64,000 bases of DNA from Poecilobothrus nobilitatus (GCA_947095535.1 OX352772.1:170524613-170588612); one strand, 5' to 3'. Counted from the first letter of the stretch, positions 33,757-47,384 are shown. Made by a program: numbers and translations. Notes: generated by a model not told the origin, from the sequence alone.

Positions 33757-34230
33757 TTAACAATTATTATGTATGTTTCTTTACAATATATCTTATCTTG
33801 ACTTAACTTGACTTATTGATTCATTAAATGGGTAGCTTAAACTCTTAAATTTGCACTAATTATATTGGTTTATAAAAAAAAAAAAAAGAAAATTTGATTA
33901 TTAATATAAAAATAATAAATAAAAATTAATATAAAATAAATTAATATTTTGCACCCCATTCTAAGACATACATTTTGTTAAATGATTAATTATAAGTATC
34001 TTTTCTGATCATTCGCCACTTGCTTCTTTGCAATAGAATGATTATATTACTATTTGTTTTTTTTTTTCTCTTTTTTTTATTTCAATAGATTTTGTTTTTT
34101 TTCCATTTGCTTATTTTAATTATTTTTTAATTTTGTTATATTAATTAAATAAAACAAAAATTTTAATTTTAATTTTGAATTTCCTACTATGTTATTAGTT
34201 ATTATTTTGAATTTAATTTTATATAATTAC

Positions 34231-37037
34231 TAGCAGAGTACCCGGCGTTGCCCGGAGTATTTTATTGGCTTTATGAAATAAAAAATTATTAACTTTTGTT
34301 TCTGCGTTAATATAATTTAATTAATATAGTTAACTTATTACTATGCATTTACAGATGCTGGTAGTTTATATTCTATTTTTTATTAGATTTAGTTAAATTG
34401 AATAAACAGAGCCAAGAATTAGAGACAATTCTTCTACAAAAAATTTTTAAAGGAATCAATAATCTATTAAGTACACAATTGCGGCGAAGTGAATTTCCAC
34501 AATATATTCTTTAATGCCGAGACATAAAATCGCATTTCAATAATGACCATAATGTAGTATATATTTTTTCGTAAGTAATGTCACTTCATGTTTTTGTGAA
34601 CTATCCTCTTAAGCACATTTTGAAAAATTTGCTATTAGGTTCGCTCTATCCCTCCGTCTGTTTACAAAACTTATATATTCGTTAATACCGAAACATAAAA
34701 TCGTACTTAAATTATAAAAGACCGTAATGTAATCAATTTTTTTTTTGTAAGTAATGTCATTTCATGTTTTGGTGAATTATCCTTTTAAGCACATTTTGAA
34801 AAATTTGTTATTAAGTTCGCTCTGTCCCCCCGTTTGTTAAAACTTATATACTGTTTAATAAAGAGCAATGAAATATTAACTATGCATAGGTCTCTTAAAA
34901 GAGTAATGTTGTAGAACAACTTTTTTATGTACCCTCACCGTTGGAGATCCTATAGCACCGACAGCTCTTCAAATTTTGAAAAAACTTCTTTTTAAATGCG
35001 TACATTTCAGGTTCTGTATAACATATTTTCAATATAAAAAATACATGATTGTTTTTTACCTTTATAAATCAACCAGAATTTTTTTACGTTTAGTTTTTCT
35101 AATTATGTTTCAAATTGATTGTCTAAAAATATGTGTAAAAATTGTATATGGATAAGAATCTAAGGTTTTCTGTTCTTTAAATATGTATGTACTCATTTTT
35201 GATTAAATGTTGTACAGAAATGTGAATATGTTTTGTAATTTAATTGATTAAGTTTATAGTATTTTTAAATATACGGATATTATATATACTATATGTACAT
35301 ATTTCAATGATATTTTTTGGGAAATATGTTATACACATGCATCTAACTACATCTAAAGACCAAATTTAAGCAATGCATTTCTGAATGATGACATGATGAT
35401 TGTCTGATGTAGGAGATTGTTTCTGTATTTTAACAACGGCCGAAAATGTTATGTTGTTAAGACTTAAACACAGTATTTTTAAGATACTGAATAAGGTTAC
35501 TTTAATTAGTGTTCTATATTAGAAATTTGCAATGAAAGGTTTTTATGGAATATTAGAAACAGTATAGATAAAAGTAAAGAGTGTTGGAAATATCATTTTA
35601 ATAATAATAACAATACACAAAATTAGGCAAAATATTATTAATAAGTGTTAAGTGTGGTTAACAAACGTTAACAAACATTTTGTCATAGGTTTAATTTAGA
35701 ACCATAAATTCATCCTGCCAAATTAGACATAAATTAGAAAGAAAATTTTTTTTTGACAGTCTATCGTGTAGAAATGTGTCAATGTATCACAACAAAATTT
35801 ATTGAATGAGTTTGTCTGCTAAAGTGCAATACTTGTGCAAATTTTCAATTGGTCAAATCGTTTAAGCACAACAACAAAAAATGAGAATTTCATGGCCTGA
35901 AGCCTGATGGGTTAATGTATCGTAACCAAATCAACTCAGAAAGCTTTTGTTATAAAGACCTACACTTTTGTAAATTTTCAACTCAATTGGTAAAACCGTT
36001 CAAGTGCGACAGCAAAGAAATTAAAAAATGTTATTGAGCCCTGGTGCCGAAACGGATTAATGGATCGTAACCAAATCACCTCAGTAAGCTCCAGTTGTAA
36101 AGAGCTACACTCTGATAAATTTTTAACTCAATTGGTCAAACAGTTTAAGTGCGACAACTAAGTAAATTACAAAACTACATTGACCCCTGGCTCCGAAACG
36201 GGTTAATGGATCGTAACCAAATCAACTCAGTGAGCTCTTGTGGTAAAGAGCTACACTTTTGTAAATTTTCAATTCAATTGGCAAAACCGTTTAGGCGCGA
36301 CAACAAAGAAATTGAAAAATTTCGTTGAGTCTTGGTGCCGAAACGGGTTAATGGATCGTAACCAAATCAACTCAGTAAGCTCCAGTTGTAAAGAGCTACA
36401 CTCTGATAAATTTTTAACTCAATTGGTCAAACAGTTTAAGTGCGACAACTAAGTAAATTACAAAACTTCATTGACCCCTGGCGCCGAAACGGGTTAATGG
36501 ATGGTAACCAAATCAACTCAGTGAGCTCTTGTGGTAAAGAGCTACACTATTGTAAATTTTCAACTCAATTGGTCAAACTGTTTAAGGAGGACAAGAGAAA
36601 AATTTAATGAACTTCGTTCAGCTCTCCTGCCCAAACGGGTTAACAGAACTTCAAAAAAATTTGTCACAGGCTTTTTTTCGAACCATAAAACCACCATAAA
36701 AAATTCGACTTAAATCGAAAAAAAAATTTTTTGGGAGCACGCCGGGCCGAATCCGAGTAACATATTGTATCCAAATTTCTTCGGCACCCGTCCAAAGCTA
36801 AAAAGAACATTTGTGCAAATTTGCAACTCAATCGATCTAACCGTTTAGGCATGACAACGAAAAAGCTTTAAATTGCTCTCGAGCCGCAATGGGTTAATGA
36901 ACCAAAACACCATATAGCCTATAACACTTTCCGGGGTCGTAGAAATGTTCCTGTAAAATTTGGTTGCAATCGGACTGGTGGGTTTTACGTGAAAAGGGCC
37001 CAAACAAACAAACAGAATTTCCGCTTTATATATTAGA
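34231..37037 (+). repeat. Interspersed repeat 'tagcagagtacccggcgttg', copy 1 of a head-to-tail pair
   Basis: It begins 'ctagcagagtacccggcgtt', with a small 'ccggcgttgcccgg' hairpin, and ends 'caaacaaacagaattt' plus 'gctttatatattaga'. No ORF of protein-like composition exists; the ORFs in 36240-36713 are read through the internal minisatellite. The termini and the tandem head-to-tail layout suggest a rolling-circle (Helitron/Helentron) derivative, but no CTAR plus hairpin 3' end could be shown, so the class is open. 34100-34230 is AT-rich filler. Confidence 0.7.
35925..36620 (+). repeat. Internal minisatellite of about 145-146 bp
   Basis: The word 'aatggatcgtaaccaaatca' recurs with starts near 36061, 36207, 36352 and 36498 (spacings 146, 145, 146), with degenerate units before. 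Each unit also has 'gtaaagagctacac', 'caactcaattggt' and 'gtgcgacaac'. The second long copy has the same array at about 38570-39120. Confidence 0.85.
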
Positions 37038-37038
37038 C

Positions 37039-39573
37039 TAGCAGAGTACCCGGCGTTGCCCGGAGTATTAGATCGGCTTTATGAAATAAAAATTATTAAC
37101 TTTTGCTTTTGAGTTAATATAATTTAATTAATATAGTTAACTTATTACTATGCATTTACAGATGCTGGTAGTTAATATTCTATTTTTTAATACATTTAGT
37201 TAAATTGAATAAACAGAGCGAAGATTTAGAGATAATTTGTCTACAAAAAATCTTTGAAGGAGTCAATAATCTATTGAGTACACAATTACGGCGAAGTGAG
37301 TTTTCACAATATATTCGTTAATACCGAAACATAAAATCGTATTTTAATTATAAGGGGCCATAATGTAATCAATTTTTTTTGTAAGTAATGTCACTTCATG
37401 TTTTGGTGAATTATCCTTTTAAGCACATTTTGAAAAATTTGTTATTAAGTTCGCTCTGTCCCCCCGTTTGTTAAAACTTATATACTGTTTAATAAAGAGC
37501 AATGAAATATTAATTATGCATAGGTCTCTTAAAAGAGTAATGTTGTAGAACAACTTTTTTATGTACCCTCACCGTTGGAGATCCTATAGCACCGACAGCT
37601 CTTCAAATTTTGAAAAAACTTCTTTTTAAATGCGTACATTTCAGGTTCTGTTTAACATATTTTCGATATAAAAAATACAAGATTGTTTTGTACCTTTATA
37701 AATCAACCAGAATTTTTTTACGTTTAGTTTTGCTAATTATGTTTCCAAATTGATTGGTTAAAAATATGTGTAAAAATTGTATATGGATAAGAATGTAAGG
37801 TTTTCTGTTCTTTAAATATGTATGTAATCATTTTTGATTAAATGCTGTACAGAAATGTGAATATGTTTTCTAATTTAATTGATTAAGTTTATAGTATTTT
37901 TAAACATACGCAATTAAACATACTATATGTACATATTTCAATGATATTTTATGAGAAATATGTTATACACATGCATCTTATATAGGTGGAGCACATGTAA
38001 AGACCACATGTAAGTAATGCATTTCTGAATGATGACATGATGATTGTCTAATGTAGGAGATTGTTTCTGTTTTTTGACAACGGCCGAAAATGTTATGTTG
38101 TTAAGACTTAAATACAGTATTCTTAAGATACTGAATAAGGTTACATTAATTACTGTTCTATATTAGAAATTTGCATTGAAAGGTTTTTATGGAATATTAC
38201 AAACAGTATAGATAAAAGTAAAGAGGGTTGGAAATATCTTTTTAATAATAATAACAATACACAAAATTAGGCAAAATATTATTAATTAGTGCTCGTGCGG
38301 AAATGAGTTACCAAACGTTAACAAACATTTTGTTACAGCCTTTATTTAGAACCATAAATTCATTCTGCCAAGTTAGACAGAAATTAGAAACAAAATTTTT
38401 TTTTTGACAGTCTATCGTGTCGAAATGTGTTAATGTATCACAACAAAATTTATTGAATGAGTTTGTGTGCCAAAGTGCAATACTTGTACAAATTTTCAAT
38501 TGGTCAAATTGCTTAAGCACAACAACAAAAAATGAGAATTTCATGGCCTGAAGCATGATGGGTTAATCTATCGTTACCAAATCAACTCAGAAAGCTTTTG
38601 CTATAAAGACTTACACTTTTGTAAATTTTCAACTCAATTGGTAAAACCGTTTAAGTGCGACAACAAAGAAATTAAAAATTTTTATTGAGCCCTGGTGCCG
38701 AAACGGCTTAATGGTTCGTAACCAAATCACCTCAGTGAGCTCCTGTGGTAAAGAGCTACACTTCTGTAAATTTGAAATTTAATTGGTAAAACCGTTTAAG
38801 CGCGACAACAAAGAATTTGAAAAACTTCATTAAGTCCTGATGCCAAAACGGGTTAATGGATCGTACTCAAATCAACTCAGTGAGCTCCTGTGGTAAAAAG
38901 CTTCACTTTGATAAATTTTTAACTCAATTGGTCAAACAGTTTAAGTGCGACAACTAAGTAAATTACAAAACTTCACTGACCCCTGGTGCCGAAACGGGTT
39001 AATGGATTGTAACCAAATCAACTCAGTGAGCTCCTGTGGTAAAGAGCTACACTATTGTAAATTTTCTACTCAATTGGTCAAACCGTTCAAGCAGGACAAC
39101 AGAAAAATTTAATGAAATTCGTTCAGCTCTCCTGCCCAAAGGGGTTAACGGAACTTTATAAAAATTTGTCACAGCCTTTTTTTCGGACCATTAAACCACC
39201 ATACAAAATTGGACATAAATCGGTAACAAAAATTTTTTTGGGAGCCCGCCGGGCCGAATCGGGGTAACATATTGTATCCAAATTTCTTCGGCACTTGTCC
39301 AAAGCTAAGAAGAACATTTGTACAAATTTTCAACTCAATCGATCGAACCGTTTAGGCAGGACAACGAAAAAACGAAAAAACTCTAAATGGCTCTCGAGCC
39401 GCAATAGGTTAATGAACCAAAACACCATATAGCCTATAACACTTTCCGGGGTCGTAGAAATATTCCTTGGTTGGTTGCAATTTGGTTGGCAAAATTTGGT
39501 TGCAATCGGACTGGTGGTTTCTACTTGAAAAGAGCACAAACAAACAAACAGAATTTCTGCTTTATATATTAGA
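37039..39573 (+). repeat. Interspersed repeat 'tagcagagtacccggcgttg', copy 2
   Basis: It starts one base after copy 1 ends ('tattagactagcagagtacc' at the junction) and follows it closely in sequence, with a shorter 5' third and slightly diverged minisatellite units (38571, 38709, 38855, 39001). It ends 'tttctgctttatatattaga'. 39574-39765 is AT-rich and unassigned. Confidence 0.75.
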
Positions 39574-39765
39574 TTAATTAGGTTAAACTATGCATAAGTA
39601 GAAAGAAAAAGAAATAAAGAAATAATAATAATAATATATATCAATTTTAAAAATAAAATATTAATAAAATTATTTTGTGGAGAAAAAGTATAAATATAAA
39701 AAACAATTTTTTACTTAATAAATCTAATAAAGATGTTCCACAAACTTACGGTTGAAAAAATTCTA

Positions 39766-40040
39766 GGATATATATCAATCTCTCTTCCACTCGTACGATG
39801 GATGCTGATGTTCTTCTTTAATTCTCAATTCGCTCACTTTTTAATAACACCATAATTATTACCGTAGTTTTATTTATTAATTTCTGGTGGGAAATTTTGC
39901 TTTTAGTGAGTTTTTGGGTCACTACGTTCAATAAGGTCACTTAAAAGTGTATGTTAAAAACTGTTACTTAAATCATAAACTTTTACTTTTGATTTTAATT
40001 TTGTATTAGTTTTGATTTTAATTTTTAGATATTTTAATTT
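39766..40040 (+). repeat. Composite block, second copy, continuation
   Basis: The sequence 'atatcaatctctcttccac' and 'gatggatgctgatgttcttc' resumes the block exactly where 29425 left off, judged against the undisturbed copies at 43560 and 52095. 40041-40424 holds no gene; an A-run at 40210-40222 is oriented as the inverse of the next feature's tail. Confidence 0.75.
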
Positions 40041-40424
40041 AACTTCAATTCAGATTTTTATTATTTATTTTTATTTATTTCTTTATTATCTTTTATTAAT
40101 ACTACATAACAATATTATATAATTCAAAAAAATCAAAATAACAATATTTCAATTCATTTTCTATTCATCAACTGGGTAACATACTATAAATTCAAAATAT
40201 AATTTTCTCAAAAAAAAAAAAAATAATAGAGCAGTTTAAAACACTCTGTATTACTTCTAATAGTGTTGAGTGCTAAACAGAAACAGAAAAAAATATTCAA
40301 ATATGTTTACAATTTGATCTAACATACAATTTAGAATAAAATACATTTTGCTAATTACGTACTTATCTGAATTTTCTATTTTTTATATAATGAAAAATGA
40401 AGAAACGAATAACATACTTTAGTA

Positions 40425-40860
40425 CTAAATCCTTAACAAAACTTTGACATCATAGTGATTCATATTAAATAACCATGCTTTTACTTTTGATAATATAATT
40501 TTTAAATTTCTAATAGACCTGATTGAATAAGGGATTTTATTAAATAATCTACAGGATGCAATTTTATTTGAGCTGCAATAAGCTGTAATATGGAAAACTG
40601 ATATGGCAACTATGTAGCAACTATCATTATTTCTGAGATTATAGTTATAATTCATACGAAGATTAGAATTCGAATTTAACTTTACTGTATTGTACTTGTT
40701 ATTTACTGTATTGTAATAATATAATTGGCGAACAGGTAGAATTTTATGTTCACGAAAAAGTTCAAGAGAATTATAACAACGAGGTCTATTGGAAATTAAT
40801 CTTATGAAAGAGTTTTGGAGAACTAATAATGGTTTAATCCTATTTTCATATTTGTTTAAA
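40425..40860 (-). pseudogene. Family B-like ORF2 C-terminus, minus strand
   Basis: The minus-strand frame reads 'LVLQNSFIRLISNRPRCYNS', 'FREHKILPVRQLYYYN', 'NYNYNLRNND' and 'RLFNKIPYSIRSIRN', and ends 'NHYDVKVLLRI'. This parallels 'KILPIRNL...YNLR...FEKLP...' of the plus-strand family B copies. It is a 5'-truncated insertion in opposite orientation that replaces part of the second block. Confidence 0.75.
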
Positions 40861-40866
40861 TGAAAA

Positions 40867-41885
40867 ATGGATATTTTTGATAATGAGAAATTCGACTATC
40901 ATATTCCTGATTTTAATTTTTTTGCAACATGCAATAATAGTTATGCTTTAGGTGGTGTTGCTTTATTTATTAGAAATGGCTTAAATTGTGATATTAATTG
41001 CTTTAATTTAACTTGTGCTGATATAATTAAATTAGCGGGCGTTCTTGATGAAGTTAAGTATGGTGTTGTAGGTATTTACAGGCTGCAATCATGCAATATT
41101 AATATGTTCATAAGTGAAATTTCTGTTTTTTTAAACAACATTAAAAACAGCAATGTTATAAATAGTTTAGGGTGATTTGAATATAGATGTTTTAAGTAAA
41201 TATAGTGTTTTAAGTATGTCTAAAGATGTCGATGATTATAAATTTATGATGTCACGTTTTGGTTTTTTGGCTCTTATAACTACTCCCACTAGGTTTTCTA
41301 AATTTAGTTCCACTTGTTTAGATCATTTATTTTAGGTCACATAAAAATAATTCACATTATTTAAAAGGACAGGTATATGATATTAATATAACTGATAATA
41401 TTATAATTAATGTTGAATTTCTAAATGTAAAAAGTTTAACTAGTAAAGATAAATATGTGAATATATCTGAACGCATTGATTTTCGGAAACTATCTTCTTT
41501 ACTTTGTTTTTGAATCATGGTCTGAGGTTTATTTTAATTCTGACGCATCTATTGCATATGGTAAATTTATTTTATTCTGCCAAAATACATTAATGAATGT
41601 ACTTCATCAAATTCTTTTAGTTTGGATTTCAAATAATTTGCTTAAGAAAATTAAAATGCGAAATAAGATGAGATTGAAAATCAAGAGAAATGGTACTAAC
41701 ATTAGATTAATGAAATACTATTTAAAACTATGTAAGAATATACATAGTTATACACACGAATATACATACACGTGCTTCTCTGAATTGTAAAAATAATTAC
41801 TTTTTTAATAAATTTGAGTTACAAAATACAAAATACATAAATTTAAATAAAACAAAATACATAAATTTCTCCATTCACAAAAGAT
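40867..41885 (+). pseudogene. Family B (B2) endonuclease and linker fragment, second block
   Basis: It reads 'DFNFFATCNNSYALGGVALF', 'GIYRLQSCNINMF', then a degraded GDLN block and the linker region 'KMRNKMRLKIKRNGTN'. It ends at 'atttctccattcacaaaaga', the same place where the other two B2 copies jump to the C-terminus, and then the third composite block begins. Numerous shifts and stops. Confidence 0.75.
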
Positions 41886-44059
41886 TTCTCCATTCCCTAA
41901 GAGAATTATTTCACTAATCGCGAAGTCAATACTTCTGTTGCCAAAGCCCAAACACCAATCAATAGTTTTAAAAAATTCTTTTCAATTTTCGCACTTAGTA
42001 TGGAAATGCTATACTACTTTTTTCGCGAAAGGCCTTTGAATAGTCTGAGTACTCTGGTATTATTGAATTTTCTCCGGTACCACTGAATGCTCTGGTATCT
42101 CGAAGCTTGTGAGCAGAAGTGAAGCAGAACAAGCAAGAGAAAAGCTCACTGAGATATTATCTTTCTCAAGATGCGTCATCAGAAAAAGGTCTAGAAGATG
42201 ACGATCTTCATCGTCTTGAGTAAGATAAAACAATGAAGCGAAAAGCTCAACTTGTTTCCTAATAATGTTTTGACTGAGAGAATTACCGCTGAAGTATTGA
42301 AGTCAGTTTATATTATGGATATTGAAATCACTAGCAACAATAACTTAAGATTCTGCGTTTAATTCCAAAATTGCATTAATCAGCTGGCTGATGAAATTTT
42401 CAATCTCCGAAAAAGATTCAGCAGGTACTCAGTCAGAATTTTAATACTTTTAAAATGCAGTTCAAGCAATTCCTGTTACCATCTGAAAACCTTATTGATA
42501 TTATATAGATTAACTAAACATTTTTTATTTTTGTATTTTGTTATTGTTAATTAATAATTATTATTTATTATTGAATCACTATGAAGTAGATAAACACATA
42601 TGATACTGAAATATCATAATTATGTATATTATTAATTGTAAGAAAAAAATAATAGTAAGAAAGACATAATATATTATATAATAAGCATGTAAATATGTAA
42701 GTATATTAATATTTTATGTTTTAATATTTCTACATTTTATTGCTATTTATATTAATCGCTCAATTGGAAGAAAACCGTCAAAATTTAAAGGAAAAAACTC
42801 GTTATAATTTGATTTTTGAGATATATACTACAAAATAATCTTCTAAGTGAGATTTTTCAAATGACAGAACCTCATGTAAAAATTCTTATTCTTTTTGAGA
42901 GTAACACACATAAATTTAACTAGGAAATTATTTTTAGATTCAAGAAATATGGTTTAGTGAAGATCTGGTTCAGTTATATAAAGTTCCAAACTATAATGTA
43001 GTTCAGTCATATAGGAAAGATTCTTATGGAGGTTATTATATGTATATTATATCACAACACTTCTTTATTTTTTTGTTATGGAAAAAAATAAAAATTTGTC
43101 TTTTGTTTTTCATATTTAATATTTTTTTTTTAATATTAAACTTAAACAAGTGCACATTTTTTAATTTTTTGTTTTTTTGTCACTCTAAAGAATTGTTGTG
43201 ATAAAATTAAATTTTAATTCATTTTTTTTTTTTATGGCTACACTCCAATGGCGGCAAGATAAGTATTTTTCTTTCTTCAATCTTCAAAATGTAATTTAAT
43301 TAACAACATATACATTTTTGCTTTTTTTATTAACTTTTTTTGGTTTTTTACACAACAAATAAAGGAAAAAACTCATTATAATTTGATTTTATTTTTCGAA
43401 TTATATTAAATTTTTATAATTTTTAATTTTTCTGAATATTTATATCATAATTTTTAATTAAACACGCTGGGTTGGTTTTATATTAATTTACATTAATTTA
43501 AATTTTTTTTTTTTTACTTCGTCTTAATATCAACAAATTATGGTAAACAAATATATCTTCTCAAATCAATCTCTCTTCCACCTGTATGATGGATGCTGCT
43601 GTTCTTCTTAGATTCTCAATTCGCTAAGTTTTTAATAACACCATAATTATTACCGTAATTTAATTTGTTAATTTCTGGTAGTAAATTTTGCTTTTACTGA
43701 GTTTCCAGGTCTAGTTACGTTCAATACTTAAAAGTGTATGTACAATTTTTTTATTGTATAGTGTTGTCAAGCTCAGGTTACTTAAATCGTACACTTTTAC
43801 TTTTGATTTTAATTTTAATTTTAACTAAATTTTAATTTTGTATTAATTTTGACTTTAATTTTTAGATATTTTAATTTAATTTTAATTCAAATTTTGATCT
43901 TGATTAATTTTAAAATTGACTTTAAATATAATTTTGATTTTAATTACAATTTCATCAATTTCATCAATTCTCAATTTCATCAATTCTCAGTAAACTCTGA
44001 TTTTGAATTTAATTTTGTTTATATTATTTATTCGTTTTATATTAATTGTTTTTTAACAG

Positions 44060-44816
44060 AATTTCCAATTTTATTGTTAATTTCTGTAACATTGGGCGGT
44101 TTACAAACGAATTTCCATGCCGTGGACTGCCATCTTAGGTCAATGAAATCAGCAATCTTAGCCCTGTGTGAAATACAAGTCAGTAGCCACAATGATAATT
44201 TCAATGTTACCGGCTATATTCAATTATAGCCGGTATAACTTATTTCACACAAATCTTTCAAACCAGATCAATGAAATTTTTAGACGCATCTCGAGAAACT
44301 GAAATTATTCTGCCTGGAGATTTCAACATTCATAACAAGGACCGGCTTCATTTTTCTAGCAACACTTCTCCGAGTCTAAACTCAATTCGGAAACAAGTTG
44401 AACTGTTCTTCTAACGGTTCCACCTTTTTCAAATTGTTAAAATCCCTTTAGGATGCCGGACCGTGGTTTCACTTGGTTACCCCCTCTGTAATTCTGACCA
44501 TTGTTTGGTTAATACATGTTTAAGGATAAGCCCAATCTCCAACCAGAGGTCATCTCCCAAAATATTAGTTTGCCGTTACAGCCAGACTGACTGAGACGGC
44601 GCTATTATACTTGAAGCTATTATACTTGAAATGAGGTTATTCATTCCTCATTTCATGAAAACTGTTAAAAATAGGCTCAAATCTTGGTTTAATAGCATTT
44701 GCAAGGAAGTCATTTTTAGAAAAGAGGATGCTTTTAAACTGTACCAAAACAAAAGTTCGGAGGCTCACAGGGTCAAATATATAGTAGTTAGAAACAGATG
44801 CCAACAACTGTGGTAG
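44060..44816 (+). pseudogene. Family A endonuclease and linker, third block
   Basis: 'LGGLQTNFHAVDCHLRSMKS', 'LCEIQVSSHNDNFNVTGY', a degraded 'GDFNIHNKDRLHFSS' and, from 44631, 'RLKSWFNSICKEVIFRKEDA' up to 'VRNRCQQLW'. The ORF2 then breaks off at a family B2 insertion and continues after it with 'NNKSFWIFAKSLKEDLRG' at about 47155. A perfect 10-base inverted repeat at 44209-44234 is unique to this copy. Confidence 0.78.
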
Positions 44817-44854
44817 TTTTCATTTGGACTCTTCTAAAAATTGTACTGTAGTTT

Positions 44855-46657
44855 TACCAAAACATTAGAAGTATGAGAAAGAATTTTGATAATTTTCTTG
44901 TTAATTTATGAGTTCTTCCTAAAGTTCCTGATATTATTTGTTTAACTGAAATATGGATATTTTTGATAATGAGAAATTCGACTATCATATTCCTAATTTT
45001 AATTTTTTTGCAACATGCAATAATAATTATGGTTCAGGTGGTGTTGCTTTATTTATTAGAAATGGTTTAAATTGTGATACTAATTGCTTTAATTTAACTT
45101 GTGCTGATATAATTAAATTAGCGGGCGTTCTTTATGAAGTTAAGTATTGTGTTGTAGATATTTACAGGCTGCAATCATGTAATATTAATATGTTCATAAG
45201 TGAAATTTCTGTTTTTTTAAACAACATTAAAAACAGCAATGTTATAAATAGTTTAGGGTGATTTGAATATAGATGTTTTAAGTAGTTCTAAAGATGTCGA
45301 TGATTATAAATTTATGATGTCACGTTTTGGTTTTTTGGCTCTTATAACTACTCCCACTAGGTTTTCTAAATTTAGTTCCACTTGTTTAGATCATTTATTT
45401 TAGGTTACATAAAAATAATTCACATTATATAAAAAGACAGGTATATGATATTAATATAACTGATCATATTATAATTAATGTTGAATTTCTAAATGTAAAA
45501 ACTTTAACTAGTAAAGATAAATATGTGAATATATCTACTGAACGTATTGATTATCGGAAATTATCTTCTTTACTTTTTTTTGAATCATGGTCTGAGGTTT
45601 ATTTTAATTCTGACGCATCTACTGCATATGATAAATTTATTTTTATTCTGCCAAAATACATTAATGAATGTACTTCATCAAATTCTTTTAGTTTGGATTT
45701 CAAATAATTTGCTTAAGAAAACTAAAATGCGAAATAAGATGAGATTGAAAGTCAAGAGAAATGGTACTAACATTAGATTAATGAAATACTATTTAAAACT
45801 ATGTAAGAATATAAATCGTGCTTCTCTGAATTGTAAAAATAATTACTTTTTTAATAAATTTGAGTTACAAAATACAAAATACATAAATTTAAATAAAACA
45901 AAATACATAAATTTCTCCATTCACAAAAGATTGAATTATTACTATATTTTTTATCATGATCGTGTTTGCCCTAAATTCCCTTTAATAAATAATAGTGTTT
46001 CTATCTCTTCGAATTTACGTAGTTTTCTCTGTTTTAATATTGAAAATGTAAATTTTTACAAATATTTGCGGATAGTTATTGACTCTAGAATAGATTGGAG
46101 TGCATACTCGTCTGAATTGAAATCTTACTTTTGTATAGTCAACTGCCAGTTATATCATGTAAATTTATATAGCTCTGCAGAAATAACTTATCAGTTATAT
46201 TATGCGCTCTTTCATTCTAGGCTTCAATACGGTATTTCATGCTGAGGGAAGCTCATGCTAATAAGATCCAACCACTTCTAAAATATCAAAAGCAAGATAT
46301 TTGAACTATATGCAAACTCATTTCTTTAATTTGTTTCGTAACTTAAAGATTTTACCCATCAGGAATCTTTACTTTTTCAAAACACTTATTATATTTTTTT
46401 TAAGATGTTGTTATTTAAATGTAAAACATACTCCTTTGTACAATCTAAGAAGTAACTATATGAACTATGCATCAGTTCCCGTTTTAAGAAATTTCACTTC
46501 TGTCATTTTTATAATAATACCACCAAAAATTTTTGAGAAATTGCCGGAAGATAACAGAAACATTAGAAACTTAAATTTATTTTTAAAGAAAGTAAATTCA
46601 TGGCTTTTTAGTTTTGACTTCGTTAACATTGAAGAACTGCTGAGAATTGTAATATAA
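44855..46657 (+). pseudogene. Family B (B2) element lacking the reverse transcriptase core
   Basis: The endonuclease starts 'YQNIRSMRKNFDNFLVNL' and 'DIICLTEIWIF', then 'NFFATCNNNYGSGGVALF'. After the linker 'KMRNKMRLKVKRNGTNIRL' it jumps at about 45930 straight to 'LNYYYIFYHDRVC', then 'SYFCIVNCQLYHVNLYSS' and 'KILPIRNLYFFKT', the part after the catalytic domain. All reverse transcriptase motifs A-C are missing. The 3' UTR runs to an 'aaataaataaa' tail near 47090. The whole is inserted in the family A ORF2. Confidence 0.8.
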
Positions 46658-47384
46658 TTTGGTATTAGGTTCTCGAAATATTTTACTGTTCTGGAACTAA
46701 CACTTGCTTGCAAGTAATTCTCAATATCTCAACTTTTCTTTATTGTGTTGACTACCCGTTCAACAGCCTAATTCGTTTTCTAATTTACTTGAAAATCTTT
46801 TTGTTTTTATAAACTTAACTCTATAGAACATTCGCCACTTGTTCCAGAACAATTTGAATGTACTTACTATTTTTCTAAAATGATTTGTACAATATTATAT
46901 TATTTATTACAACTAGTAAATTTCTCTTCTAAGTTTACATAGTTTACGTTTCTCTTCTAAGTTTAGTTTCTAAGTTTACATATTGTATAATATAAAAGAA
47001 TTGTTTGTAAGTTAATGAATTATTATATTTTTAGTTTGTAAGTTATGAATTTCTATATTATATTTAGAAAAATAATGAAGAAATAAATAAATGCAAGAGA
47101 GGTATCAACAAGCAAAAAATCTTGCTCAACCAAAAGTTGAAACGTAAAATTATCCATATGCCAAAGAATAACAAATCTTTTTGGATATTTGCCAAAAGTC
47201 TAAAAGAAGATCTTAGAGGGTTTTCTTTTCCACCCCTAGTTTAAAATAATAATAGATCCGTATCAGATTATAAAGAAAAGGCGAACATTTTGGCAAGCAC
47301 TTCGCGTCCATTTTGAAACTGCCACTGTCAGCTCTGATGCTACCCTCCGTTCCAGAAGTTGGCCGCTCCTTCGTTCATGATGTT

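Larger units (their letters stand above)
29430..34100 (+). mobile_element. CR1-group non-LTR element, family B (B1), nearly full length
   Basis: It carries ORF1 with a PHD finger and coiled coil and ORF2 with endonuclease and reverse transcriptase, followed by a 3' UTR. An A-run lies at 33878-33890, but 'cattcgccacttgcttc' at about 34012 matches the 3' UTR of the related copies at 46825 and 60485, so the element probably reaches about 34100. Both ORFs are broken by a few shifts and one stop. It is inserted in the second composite block. Confidence 0.8.

Noticed and set aside
33878..33892. A-run as the certain 3' end of family B1
   Set aside because: Sequence about 120 bases further matches the 3' UTR of related B2 copies, so the A-run is probably internal.
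35925..36620. 145-bp repeats as a CRISPR-like array
   Set aside because: Whole units are similar with no constant repeat and unique spacer pattern. They lie inside an interspersed eukaryotic repeat and recur in its second copy.
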